A stretch of DNA of 64,000 bases from Acidimicrobiales bacterium. Its GTDB lineage: Bacteria; Actinomycetota; Acidimicrobiia; Acidimicrobiales; Iamiaceae. A program made the translations under genes and the position numbers. Shown here in pieces: positions 23,948-32,025 of this stretch (positions are counted from its first letter, which is position 1; each line of letters opens with the position of its first letter). The stretch is taken from assembly GCA_035547835.1 (NCBI GenBank), contig DASZTW010000006.1, forward strand, positions 67,001 through 131,000, in the 5' to 3' direction. Under the pieces are notes generated by a model. That model saw nothing but the letters and a program-made list of their open reading frames with translations. It did not search any database and had not been told where the DNA came from.

Positions 23948-24672
23948 CCACCGGGGCTGCCTTCGAGTCCGGCGACCGGACTGCGTTTCTCGCCCGCCTC
24001 CGGCGGCAGGCGGCTCGCACGTCCACTTCACCGGAACCGAGGTGGCCCGCGCACCCCGCGCCGGCACCGGAGGCGAGCGCGCCCGAGATCCGCTTCCGGC
24101 TCGTCGACCCCGCCGACGACGGCACCGCAGCCGACCTGGTCGACGTGTTCCGGCGCGTCGCCACCGACCAGAAGGCCGCGGTCGATGTGGTGGCCGCGGC
24201 CGGCGTGCCCGCCGACCTGCTCACCGGACTGGTGCGCGAGCACGCCATCACGAGCGCGGTGGTCAGCGCCGAGCCCCGTGCGCGGGCGCTGGTCGAGCCC
24301 CTGCGTGCCCTCGGCGTCGACGTGTCGACCGATCTGTCACCTGCCGCCGCGGCGCGTGCGGACCTCGGCGTCACCTCGGCGGTGTCCGCCATCGCCGCCA
24401 CGGGCTCGGCGGTGGTCGACTGCGCAGTGGCAGGCAGCCGCACAGCCAGCCTGTTGCCCCGGGTCCACGCCTGCGTGATCGACGCGGCCTCGATCGCCGC
24501 CACGCCCGCGGATGTGTTCCGGCCGCTCGGCGACGGGCGCAGCCTCCCGTCGAACCTGGTGCTGATCAGCGGCCCGAGCCGCACAGGCGACATCGAACAG
24601 CTCATCACCCTCGGCGTGCACGGACCGGTGGCCGTCCACTTCATCGTGACGGCGTCGCCGTCCACCACGTAG
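23944..24672 (+). CDS. lutC: Lactate utilisation protein C (LUD domain)
   Basis: A 242-residue LutC/YkgG protein, the third subunit of the lactate oxidation complex. After a variable Pro/Ala-rich N-terminus the LUD domain is seen: DLGVTSAVSAIAATGSAVVDCAVAGSRTASLLPRVHACVIDAASI, then LPSNLVLISGPSRTGDIEQLITLGVHGPVAVHFIV, matching the conserved SGPSxTxDIExxxVxGVHGP end. It starts at GTG 23944, overlapping the stop of the 40-residue ORF. The 260 bases after its stop hold no gene I can support. Confidence 0.93.
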   Translation: MTTGAAFESGDRTAFLARLRRQAARTSTSPEPRWPAHPAPAPEASAPEIRFRLVDPADDGTAADLVDVFRRVATDQKAAVDVVAAAGVPADLLTGLVREHAITSAVVSAEPRARALVEPLRALGVDVSTDLSPAAAARADLGVTSAVSAIAATGSAVVDCAVAGSRTASLLPRVHACVIDAASIAATPADVFRPLGDGRSLPSNLVLISGPSRTGDIEQLITLGVHGPVAVHFIVTASPSTT

Positions 24673-24932
24673 CCGGCGACGCCGCGCCAGCGCACCGGGG
24701 CGCCCACCGCCCTCGGCGTGTCGGCCGGCTGAACATCTCGTGAACTGACCCGGCCCATCCCCCACTCCGGCACCGCGCGCGGCTTTCATTGGTGGCGGTA
24801 TGCGCACGATTGCTTCGTGTGAGCGAGCCCGGAACGGTTCGTGACCACAGGTCCGACGGACGCGAGAGATGAGGGGCGCCAGCTGCGCCCCCCGGCGTCG
24901 CCGGGCCGCCGCGCCCATCGAAGGGATGCCTT

Positions 24933-26309
24933 GTGACCGACCTCCTCCCTGCGCCGTCGCGCCCTGACGGGCGCGCCACGACGACTGCCACGGTGGTGCT
25001 CGACACCTCCGCACTGGTCGCCGATGCCGACGGCGTGTTCGACGCGTACCCCGATGTTGACCTGGTCCTGCCCCTCACCGTGATCGAGGAGCTCGACGGG
25101 TTGAAGAAGCGGCTCGACCCGGTGGGGGTCGCCGCGCGAGAGGTGTTGCGCCGCATCGAAGGGATCCGCCTCGACTTCGGGGGCGACTTGCAGGCCGCGG
25201 CGCCGCGCGAGGTCGGCGGCACGATCCGCGTCGAGCTCAACAACGTGCAGACCGCGCTGCTGCGCGAGCACGGCCTCGACGCCGACAAGCCCGACAACCG
25301 CATCATCGGCGCCGCACTCGGCCAGCAGCTGCCCGGAGGGCCGCCCGTCCAGCTCGTGTCCAACGACACCGCAATGCGGGTCAAGGCCGCCACCTTCGGG
25401 CTCGCCACCAGCGAGCACGACCCGCTCGGCGCGGTGCGCCGCGGGCCGCGCGGCTACGGCTGGCACGAGCTCGAAGTCGCCGCGTCGCTCATCGACCGGC
25501 TGTTCGACACCGGCTCGGTGCTGCCCGACGATCCCGCGGCAGCGGCGCTCGACGGCCTCGAAGTCAACGAGTACGGCGTGCTCCACGCCGGCAGCCAGTC
25601 CGCGCTCGTCCGTCGCACGCCCCAGCACGTGCGCCTGCTCGGACCCGACCGCCACGCGTGGGACCTCCGGCCTCGCAACAAGGAACAGCGGTTCGCGCTC
25701 GACCTGCTGCTGGACGAAGGCGTGAAGGTCGTGGCCCTCGACGGCCCCGCGGGAACGGGCAAGACGCTGCTGGCGGTCGCCGCAGCCCTGCAACAGGTCG
25801 TAGAGGAGGGCCGCTACAGCCGGATCTGCGTGTACCGGCCGGTGGTCCCCGTCGGCAAGGCCGAGCTCGGCTACTTGCCCGGCACGCTCGACGAGAAGCT
25901 CGACCCGTGGATGGCCGCGATCACCGATGCCGTGTACGCGCTCACCGACGAACGGAGCCAGGAGGACGCCGCACGGGTGCTCGAAGAAGTGCGGGCCCGG
26001 GGCCAGCTCACCATGGAATCGGTGACCCACCTGCGGGGTCGCACGCTGCACTCGAGCTTCGTGATCGTCGACGAGGCCATGAACCTGTCGCCACAGGTCG
26101 GCAAGACGATCCTGACCCGCATCGCCGCCGACTCCAAGGTCGTGTTCACCGGCGACACCACCCAGATCGACGCGGCCTTCCTGTCGGAGCAGACCAACGC
26201 CCTCACCGCGCTGGTCACCGCGTTCCGCGGCCAGGACCTGTTCGGCCACGTCCGCCTGGTTCGCGGCGAACGGTCCGAGCTGGCCGAGCTCGCTTCGCAA
26301 CTGCTGTGA
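24933..26309 (+). CDS. PhoH family PIN-domain ATPase (PhoH2)
   Basis: A 458-residue PIN-PhoH fusion, a type linked to RNA helicase/ribonuclease activity in mycobacteria. Residues 18-150 are a PIN nuclease domain with acidic residues in VVLDTSALVAD, VIEELDGLKK, KPDNRIIGAAL and VSNDTAMRVKA. Residues 245-455 are the PhoH ATPase with Walker A GPAGTGKTLLAVAAAL (about residue 272) and Walker B SFVIVDEAMNLSP (about residue 374). The GTG at 24933 is preceded by AAGGGATG. The gene stands alone between gaps of 260 and 127 bases. No antitoxin-like PhoAT reading frame is evident upstream. Confidence 0.93.
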   Translation: MTDLLPAPSRPDGRATTTATVVLDTSALVADADGVFDAYPDVDLVLPLTVIEELDGLKKRLDPVGVAAREVLRRIEGIRLDFGGDLQAAAPREVGGTIRVELNNVQTALLREHGLDADKPDNRIIGAALGQQLPGGPPVQLVSNDTAMRVKAATFGLATSEHDPLGAVRRGPRGYGWHELEVAASLIDRLFDTGSVLPDDPAAAALDGLEVNEYGVLHAGSQSALVRRTPQHVRLLGPDRHAWDLRPRNKEQRFALDLLLDEGVKVVALDGPAGTGKTLLAVAAALQQVVEEGRYSRICVYRPVVPVGKAELGYLPGTLDEKLDPWMAAITDAVYALTDERSQEDAARVLEEVRARGQLTMESVTHLRGRTLHSSFVIVDEAMNLSPQVGKTILTRIAADSKVVFTGDTTQIDAAFLSEQTNALTALVTAFRGQDLFGHVRLVRGERSELAELASQLL

Positions 26310-26436
26310 GCCCCGGGGGGTCGCCTGCCCGACCGGTGCTGGCACCACCGACCGACCCCACCCGCGACCATCCCCCGTTCGCGCCGTAGCCGTTCGTAGC
26401 ATTCGGCAACGGCCGTCGCGGGAGGGACGTGACACG

Positions 26437-27135
26437 GTGGGACACCAGCCGATGATCTACGGCCTCGACATCGAGACCGACACGCGGGTGAACGGCCTCG
26501 ACCCCGCTGTTGCCCGTGTGCTCACCGTTGCGTTGTCGTGGCCCGGGCACGACCGGGTGTTCACCGGGCCCGAGCCCGACCTGCTCCTAGCTGTCGACGA
26601 GCAGCTCCTCGAGCTGCCGCCGGGCGTGATCGCCACGTGGAACGGGGGGGCGTTCGACCTTCCCTTCATCGCCGACCGGGCCAGCCGCCACCCCCTCGAC
26701 CTGGGGCTCCGCATCCGCCACGACCCGGCGCTGGCGGTGCGTGGGCCGCTCCCCGGACACCCGGGCGCGTACCGGGGCGAGTGGTACGGCCACCGCCACC
26801 TCGACGCGTATCGCCTCTACAAGTCCGACGTCGGTCCGCTGCTGCGGATCTCGTGCTCGCTGAAGTCGATCGCCAGGGCCATGGGCCTCACCCCGGTCGA
26901 AGTCGACCGGTCCCACATCCACGACCTCACCAACGAAGCGCTCCACGCGTACGCCGCCAGCGACGCCCGCCTCGCCCGAGTCCTCACCGAGCGCCGCTGG
27001 CCCAACGCCTCGCGCCACGTCGATCGCATGCCGGCACCGGAGACGGCTGCGGCCATGTCCTGGCAGCTCCCCGCCCCGGCGCCGCGGGTACGGCTCACGC
27101 CCGCCGCGGCCACCGGCCCCCAAGTCGCGATCTGA
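26437..27135 (+). CDS. DEDD-type 3'-5' exonuclease (DNA polymerase B exonuclease-like)
   Basis: A 232-residue ribonuclease H-like exonuclease. The three Exo motifs are present: IYGLDIETDTRVNG (residues 7-20, D and E), IATWNGGAFDLPFIADRA (about residues 66-83, N-x-x-x-F-D) and ALHAYAASDARLARVL (about residues 169-184, Y-x-x-x-D). This is the proofreading-domain fold of family B polymerases, here as a stand-alone protein. GTG at 26437 follows GGAGGG by ten bases; the ATG five codons later is an alternative. Its role (repair or RNA/DNA trimming) is not known. The C-terminal 40 residues are low complexity. Confidence 0.8.
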   Translation: MGHQPMIYGLDIETDTRVNGLDPAVARVLTVALSWPGHDRVFTGPEPDLLLAVDEQLLELPPGVIATWNGGAFDLPFIADRASRHPLDLGLRIRHDPALAVRGPLPGHPGAYRGEWYGHRHLDAYRLYKSDVGPLLRISCSLKSIARAMGLTPVEVDRSHIHDLTNEALHAYAASDARLARVLTERRWPNASRHVDRMPAPETAAAMSWQLPAPAPRVRLTPAAATGPQVAI

Positions 27136-27483
27136 CCCCAAACCCCTGGGGCGCGTGCCGTCCCACCGCGACGGTCGGAGTCGCCACCCGCGCCTCGACC
27201 CAACATCCAACCGTGAGGACCTGCGCGGATAGGCGTGCGCAGCGTCTCGCCGGCCGGATGCCGCCCGCGGCGGCGTCCTCGTCCTCGGCTCGGCTGGTGG
27301 AGGCCATGGTCGTGCGTCCTGCGTCCTGGGCGCGGACGCCCCCGACTCGACGATCCGCCACGCGACCTCCCCGCGCAGGTCCCAAATGTCACACCCGTGT
27401 GGTTGGATCGTGGCCACCCCGACGGGATCACGGTCACCCCGCTCACGCGACCGTCTCGCTGCCATCTCCGCAGGGAGCGGTCC
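27136..27483. other. Gene-free interval with small palindromes
   Basis: These 348 bases contain no frame with convincing coding character. A weak hairpin (CCCCA at 27136-27140 with TGGGG at 27147-27151) follows the exonuclease stop. A small palindrome CACACCCGTGTG lies at 27388-27399. The last 20 bases before the next ATG include GCAGGGAGCGG, a ribosome-binding site. The rest is unstructured to the eye and probably holds the promoter of the next gene. Confidence 0.4.
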
Positions 27484-28482
27484 ATGTCGACCCAACGATC
27501 CTCTGTCCAGTCCTCCTCCCACGCGTCGTCCCCCGCCGCCGCAGGCGGCGACCCGTCGTGGCCCCCAGCCCCATCTGAGCCGCCGCTCGGCCCGTCGGAG
27601 CTGCACCACATCGCCGAGGCGTTGAGCCGTTCCGTCCCGCCGCGCGATCCGCAACTCGTGCGCATCCGGCTCCAGCCCGAGGAGCCCGAACCGATCGAGA
27701 TCGGCATGATCCCGCTCGGCGAGATCGAGCCGGGTGCCACGCATCCGGTGCAGGTGCTCGCCGGCTTCGACGCGCCTGACGACTGGCATGGCATCGGCGT
27801 GGTGGTCAGCGGCACGGTGCGCTCGCTGTCGCCCGCACCAGACGGTGGCCGACCGCCGGAGCCCGGGCGGGTCGTGCACACGCACCTGTTCACGCGCGAC
27901 GGGGTCGCGGCGGGGTCGACCCATGCGTGTGACAAGGCGGCCCGAGCGCTGCTGACCGACTGCGCCGATCAACCACCCGAGGGCCGCGTGGCCGACCTGC
28001 TCGCACGCGCGCTCGGCATCGATCTGGACCGGAAGCGACCGGGTCCCGCCACCTGGGTGCAGCGGATGTGGCTCGATGCGGTCGCCCCGCTGGCGCTGCA
28101 GCCCGAGGCGCCGCTCACGTGGCGTCGCGCGGCGGCGGTGCACCCGCTCTTGCGGGCCGAGCTGGCCGAGGCCGCGCCGGGGGCCGATCCGCCCAGCACC
28201 ACGACCATCCGCCGGTTGCACCGCGAGCTCGACCACGTGGGCTGGCCGTGGTTGTTCGCCAAGTTCCCCGAGCTCGCCGAGCGCGCCCTCGACGACATCG
28301 AGGTCGACGAGCCGCAGCTGCTCCTCGACTGGGTGGGCCCGGCCGTGATGGGCAGCTGGTTGGTCGATCACTGGCCGCCCGAGCGCGATCTGCTCGACCT
28401 CATCGAGGCCAACGCACCCGAGGGCATCATCGAGCGCCTCGAGCGCTGCTGCGCCCGCCGACCGCCGCGCACCCATCGGTGA
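27484..28482 (+). CDS. Protein of unknown function (332 aa)
   Basis: A 332-residue soluble protein, not recognised. The N-terminal 35 residues are Ser/Pro-rich. Residues 36-130 carry mixed beta strands (ELHHIAEALSRSVPPRDPQLVRIRLQ; VLAGFDAPDDWHGIGVVVSGTVR). The C-terminal half is helical with many acidic residues (WVQRMWLDAVAPLALQ, RRLHRELDHVGWPWLFAKFPELAERALDDIEVDEPQLLLDWVGPAVMGSWLVDHWPPERDLLDLIEAN). The ATG at 27484 follows AGGGAGCGG. A longer in-frame extension upstream is not compositionally coding. It precedes the surface-protein gene by 115 bp that holds a promoter-like sequence, so it is probably a separate unit. Confidence 0.75.
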   Translation: MSTQRSSVQSSSHASSPAAAGGDPSWPPAPSEPPLGPSELHHIAEALSRSVPPRDPQLVRIRLQPEEPEPIEIGMIPLGEIEPGATHPVQVLAGFDAPDDWHGIGVVVSGTVRSLSPAPDGGRPPEPGRVVHTHLFTRDGVAAGSTHACDKAARALLTDCADQPPEGRVADLLARALGIDLDRKRPGPATWVQRMWLDAVAPLALQPEAPLTWRRAAAVHPLLRAELAEAAPGADPPSTTTIRRLHRELDHVGWPWLFAKFPELAERALDDIEVDEPQLLLDWVGPAVMGSWLVDHWPPERDLLDLIEANAPEGIIERLERCCARRPPRTHR

Positions 28483-28506
28483 CGGCCGCACCGACTTGGC
28501 ACCGGG

Positions 28507-28535
28507 TTGCCACTGTCGTGATCCTTCGATATCTT
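28507..28535 (+). promoter_or_regulatory. Sigma-70-like promoter before the surface-protein gene
   Basis: TTGCCA (28507-28512), a 17-base spacer and TATCTT (28530-28535) resemble -35 and -10 boxes in a locally AT-richer patch, 62 bases before the ATG at 28598. This is a visual match only. Confidence 0.4.
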
Positions 28536-28597
28536 TCGATCTTCACCACTCGCCGGCCCCGGCCGACCTCCATCCTCCGTCTGATCGAGGTCGTGCC

Positions 28598-29884
28598 ATG
28601 CCAGATCCGGCTGTCGCCACCCCTTCCCTTCCGCTCGCCGCCGCGCGGTCGCCCCTCCGCCGTGCCGCGCGCCTGGTCGGCGTCGTCGCCGCGGTCGGGT
28701 TGGCCGTGTTGTGGGCAACCCCCGTGCCGGCCCGCGCGGCCGTCCGCCACGGTGTGGGCTTCGAGGGCACCGTGTTGGGCTGGACGAGCTGGTACGGGTC
28801 GTATGACCTCGCCGGCATCGGCACCACCTATTGCATCGACCACGGGTCGCGGGCACCGGACGCCGCCCTCGGCTACCGGCCGACCACACTGCCCCTGGCT
28901 CCCGGCGACCTCACCGCCATGGCGTGGATCGCCGGGCGCTACGGCCGCAGCCCCGACCCCATCGACACGGCTGGGGTGATGCTGGCGCTCCATGACCTGC
29001 GCGGGGCGCAGTACCCCTACGGCCGCCTGCACGTCGAGCGGCTGCGCCCCGACCAGATCGCCGGGTTCGGGGGCAAGGCTGCCAACGTGCTGGCCCGGGC
29101 TCGGGCCATCCGCGCGGACGGCGAAGCCCACCGCTCGCTCGTGGGCCCGATCGCGTTGCGCGTGCGCTGGGTGACGCCAGCCGCTGCCTCAGCCGACGAC
29201 GCCACCACGCAGGTCGGTGCGGAGGCGCCGCCGAGAGCCGTGGCGACGGTGGTCGACGCGGGCGGGCGACCGGTATCCGGTGTGGTCGTTGACTTCGCCC
29301 TGTCGGGTGCCACCACGGCGGCGGGTCTGGTCGCCACCACCGGCCTCGACGGCACGGCATCCATCACCGTTACGCGCCCCGCTGGCGCCGCCACCGTGGC
29401 GGTGCAGGCCGAAGTCCCCGACCTCCAACCCGCGTTGTTCGCACCCACGAGCGCCGTCGCGCAGCGGGTGATCCTGCCCAAGGTGCGGCCCCTGCGCGCC
29501 GAGGCCACCCTGGCCGCGACGCCCCCGCCGCCCACCACGACCCCTCCGACCACCGCACCGCCCACCACCGCACCGCCCACCACCGCACCGCCGACCACCG
29601 CACCGCCGACCACCGCGGTCACACCCACGACCCCTCCAACCACCGCACCGCCCACCACCGCACCGCCGACCGGCGCGCCGCCGACCACCGCGGTCACACC
29701 CACGACCCCTCCGACCACCGCACCGCCGGTGACCGTCGTTCCCGCGCAGCTCGCCGCGCCGGCCGACGCGGTGCCCCTGGCCCGCACCGGCTCGCCGTTG
29801 CGCTCGTGGGCCATGATCGGCTGCGGGCTGCTCCTGGTGGGCGCCACGCTGACAGACCTGACAGCTCGTCGCCACCGCCGATAG
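28598..29884 (+). CDS. Secreted surface protein, Ig-like domain, Pro/Thr stalk, LARTG anchor
   Basis: A 428-residue cell-wall protein. Residues 17-47 are a signal peptide (RRAARLVGVVAAVGLAVLWATPVPARA). Residues 50-150 resemble a thioester domain of Gram-positive adhesins (GIGTTYCIDHGSRAP), but the position usually held by the bond-forming Gln in T-Q-x-A is not Gln (DTAGVMLALHDL), so a thioester looks unlikely. Residues 205-280 are an Ig-like beta-sandwich (ATVVDAGGRPVSGVVVDFALSGA). Residues 307-380 are a Pro/Thr stalk of TAPPT repeats. The end has LARTG, a hydrophobic helix (WAMIGCGLLLVGATLTDL) and ARRHRR, the layout of a class E sortase substrate. Adhesion is inferred. Confidence 0.8.
   Translation: MPDPAVATPSLPLAAARSPLRRAARLVGVVAAVGLAVLWATPVPARAAVRHGVGFEGTVLGWTSWYGSYDLAGIGTTYCIDHGSRAPDAALGYRPTTLPLAPGDLTAMAWIAGRYGRSPDPIDTAGVMLALHDLRGAQYPYGRLHVERLRPDQIAGFGGKAANVLARARAIRADGEAHRSLVGPIALRVRWVTPAAASADDATTQVGAEAPPRAVATVVDAGGRPVSGVVVDFALSGATTAAGLVATTGLDGTASITVTRPAGAATVAVQAEVPDLQPALFAPTSAVAQRVILPKVRPLRAEATLAATPPPPTTTPPTTAPPTTAPPTTAPPTTAPPTTAVTPTTPPTTAPPTTAPPTGAPPTTAVTPTTPPTTAPPVTVVPAQLAAPADAVPLARTGSPLRSWAMIGCGLLLVGATLTDLTARRHRR
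29521..29735 (+). repeat. Pro/Thr stalk-encoding tandem repeats
   Basis: Fifteen-base units of the type CCCACCACCGCACCG recur, interrupted twice by a copy of ACCGCGGTCACACCCACGAC-type spacer. They encode TAPPT/TTPPT repeats in the surface protein. Repeats of this type can change length in frame. Confidence 0.85.
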
Positions 29885-29961
29885 CATCGCCGCCGGCGGC
29901 GGGCGCTCTGCGAAGGGGGTGGATCATCACAACGGCCAAGGAGCCAACGAGCAACGCTCAG

Positions 29962-30717
29962 GTGCGCGCGGCCGTCGACGCGCTCTACCTCGCATTTTCG
30001 CCCTACCCGTACCGCGCCACGATGCCGGCCTGCGCACACTGCGTGAGCGACGCCGACCTCATGGGGCTGGGCGCCGCGCCGGTCCGCGACGTACCCGCCG
30101 ACCTGCTCGGTCGCTACGCCCGCAAGGCGGTGAGCACCTGGGGCGAGGTCGACGACTTCAAACGCCTCCTCCCCCGCCTTCTCGAGCTCTCGGCGGCCGA
30201 CCATCCCGGCATCACCCCTGCGGTGGTGACCACCAAGCTGCAGCGCGCCAACTGGCAGACCTGGCCGCTCACCGAGCGGCGGGCCGTGTGGCGGTTCCTC
30301 ACCGTCTGGTGGCGACACAACCTCGGTCGCTGGGTGGGCCCGGGCTTCGCGGCACACCGCATCCTCGACGCCATCGCCATCGCCGAAGCCGACCTCGACC
30401 CCTACTTCAGCGAGTGGCACCACGCATTGGCCGGCCAGACGAATGCACGGCTCCCCGCCACCCAACATCTGGTCGAGCTGCTCTGCGAGAGCCCGCTGCG
30501 CGTCGACGCGCCCGACACAGTGGCACACCTCGCGCCCGACGCCATCGGCGACGCGGCCAAGCAGTACACGGCATTCCTGCTCGACCCCGCCACCGACGAA
30601 GAGCTCGAGCGTGCGCTCGGCGACTTCGCCAGCAGCGAGCACGCCCGCCGTCTGGCCGTGGCGTACGCCCGGCTGCGCCGCTTCGCCGACGCCGCCACCC
30701 GACCCGAGCTGCCCTGA
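29962..30717 (+). CDS. Protein of unknown function (about 251 aa), start uncertain
   Basis: A soluble, helix-rich protein without a family I can name. It begins VRAAVDALYLAFSPYPYRATMPACAHCVSDADLMGLGAAPVRDVPADLLGRYARKAVSTWGEVDDFKRLLPRLLELSA, with a CAHC pair near residue 27. WPLTERRAVWRFLTVWWRHNLG and LGDFASSEHARRLAVAYARLRRFAD are later conserved-looking segments. GTG at 29962 is the first regular start in frame. The frame is open upstream to the previous stop, and an AAGGGGG at 29913-29919 faces two ATC codons (29923, 29926) rather than ATG, GTG or TTG. A non-standard start or a longer N-terminus is possible. It follows the surface-protein gene closely on the same strand. Confidence 0.75.
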   Translation: MRAAVDALYLAFSPYPYRATMPACAHCVSDADLMGLGAAPVRDVPADLLGRYARKAVSTWGEVDDFKRLLPRLLELSAADHPGITPAVVTTKLQRANWQTWPLTERRAVWRFLTVWWRHNLGRWVGPGFAAHRILDAIAIAEADLDPYFSEWHHALAGQTNARLPATQHLVELLCESPLRVDAPDTVAHLAPDAIGDAAKQYTAFLLDPATDEELERALGDFASSEHARRLAVAYARLRRFADAATRPELP

Positions 30718-30795
30718 TCCGGCCGCCCACGCCGCCACCGGCAGCATCGGCCCCACACCCCCACCCCGCCAGGCGCGCCGCATCGACGTCGGGGT

Positions 30796-31830
30796 TCAGC
30801 CGCGGATCGTGTCGGCGATCACTTCCAGCGCGAGCGGCGGACCCGACACCAACATCGTGGTGATGCAGGTCTCTTCCCAGCGCGCCAGGTCGTCGCGGAT
30901 CTTGTCGACCGGGCCGACCAGCGCGATGTCCTCGACGAGTTGGCGCGGGACGCTGGCGATCGCCTCGGCCTTGGCACCTGACAGGAACAGGTCCTGGATG
31001 TCGTGGACCTCCGCCTCATAGCCCATGCGCGAGAACACGTCGGCGTGGAAGTTCACGTCACGGGCACCCATGCCGCCGATGTAGAAGCCGAGGTGCTGGC
31101 GGATGCTGTCGACCGCCACCTCGACGTCGTCGTTCACCACGACGCTCACCGTGGCGCAGACCTCGAAGTCGTCCCACCCACGCCGCGCGCCGGGGCGGTC
31201 GAAGCCTTCCTGCAAGGCGGCGCGGTAGTACGCATCGCCGCCCGGGCCCATGAACAGGGGCAGCCAGCCGTCGGCGATCTCGGCCGCCAGCGCGACGTTC
31301 TTCGGGCCTTCGGCGCCCAGGTAGATCGGGAGGTCGGCGCGGCGCGGGTGCGTGATCGACTTGATGGGCTTGCCGAGCCCCGTGGTGTCAGGCCCGGTCC
31401 GTGGCAGCTGGTAGAAGTCGCCGTCGAAGGTCAGCGGCTCCTCACGAGCCAGCACCCGGCGGATGATCTCGACGTACTCGCGGGTGCGGGCGAGCGGCCG
31501 CGGGTAGCGCTCGCCGTACCACCCCTCGACGACCTGCGGGCCTGACGCGCCGAGGCCCAGGATCATCCGTCCGCCGGTGAGGTGGTCGAGCGTGAGCGCG
31601 GTCATGGCGGTGGCGGTGGGCGTGCGAGCGGAGAGTTGGCAGACCGCCGTGCCGAGCTGCACACCCGAGGTCTGTTGTCCGTACCACGCCAGCGGCGTGA
31701 AGCAGTCAGAGCCGTACGCCTCGGCGAACCAGATCGAGTCGAACCCGAGCCGTTCCGCGGCCGCGACTTGCTCGGCGACGCCGGGGGTCGGCCCCGCGAA
31801 CCAGTAGCCAACCTGCAAACCGAGCTTCAC
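30796..31830 (-). CDS. LLM class F420-dependent oxidoreductase
   Basis: A 344-residue luciferase-like (bacterial luciferase superfamily) flavin/F420 oxidoreductase. MKLGLQVGYWFAGPTPGVAEQVAAAERLGFDSIWFAEAYGSD is the usual first barrel strand and helix. TALTLDHLTGGRMILGLGASGPQVVEGWYG is the conserved phosphate-binding core, and PIYLGAEGPKNVALAAEIADGWLPLFMGP follows. This subgroup in actinobacteria usually uses F420. The GTG at 31830 follows GGGAGGACGC. It diverges from the Rieske gene across a 195-bp gap with a KstR-like box, so both may be controlled by it. cofC at 13374 shows the organism makes F420. Sterol involvement is inferred from context. Confidence 0.9.
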   Translation of the reverse strand: MKLGLQVGYWFAGPTPGVAEQVAAAERLGFDSIWFAEAYGSDCFTPLAWYGQQTSGVQLGTAVCQLSARTPTATAMTALTLDHLTGGRMILGLGASGPQVVEGWYGERYPRPLARTREYVEIIRRVLAREEPLTFDGDFYQLPRTGPDTTGLGKPIKSITHPRRADLPIYLGAEGPKNVALAAEIADGWLPLFMGPGGDAYYRAALQEGFDRPGARRGWDDFEVCATVSVVVNDDVEVAVDSIRQHLGFYIGGMGARDVNFHADVFSRMGYEAEVHDIQDLFLSGAKAEAIASVPRQLVEDIALVGPVDKIRDDLARWEETCITTMLVSGPPLALEVIADTIRG

Positions 31831-31992
31831 GCGTCCTCCCGTTGCGCCCCGCGGGCGTTCCCGCGGGATCCTATGGCAGTTGCCGATCCCGGCCTCCCGT
31901 GGTGCATCCGGTGGCACCTCGCCAGGTTGCGACTGGTGAACCGGTGCCGTGCCGGTCGGTCGGCTCGCCGCCGGCTCGCCTCCTATGATGAT

Positions 31993-32006
31993 TGAAACAC
32001 GTTCTA
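31993..32006. promoter_or_regulatory. KstR-type operator between LLM and Rieske genes
   Basis: TGAAACACGTTCTA fits the KstR consensus TNNAACNNGTTNNA at every fixed position. It lies 20 bases before the Rieske ATG and 163 bases from the start of the divergent LLM gene. A KstR homologue is encoded at 42310-42894. Confidence 0.8.
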
Positions 32007-32025
32007 GTTCGCGCGGAGCCGACCC

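Noticed and set aside
24673-24932. Possible small gene between lutC and phoH
   Set aside because: No frame has both a credible start signal and coding-like codon use. Only short GC stretches are seen.
29521-29735. CRISPR-like regular repeats
   Set aside because: Units are 15 bp, in frame and without unique spacers. They encode the Pro/Thr stalk of the surface protein, and no cas genes are nearby.
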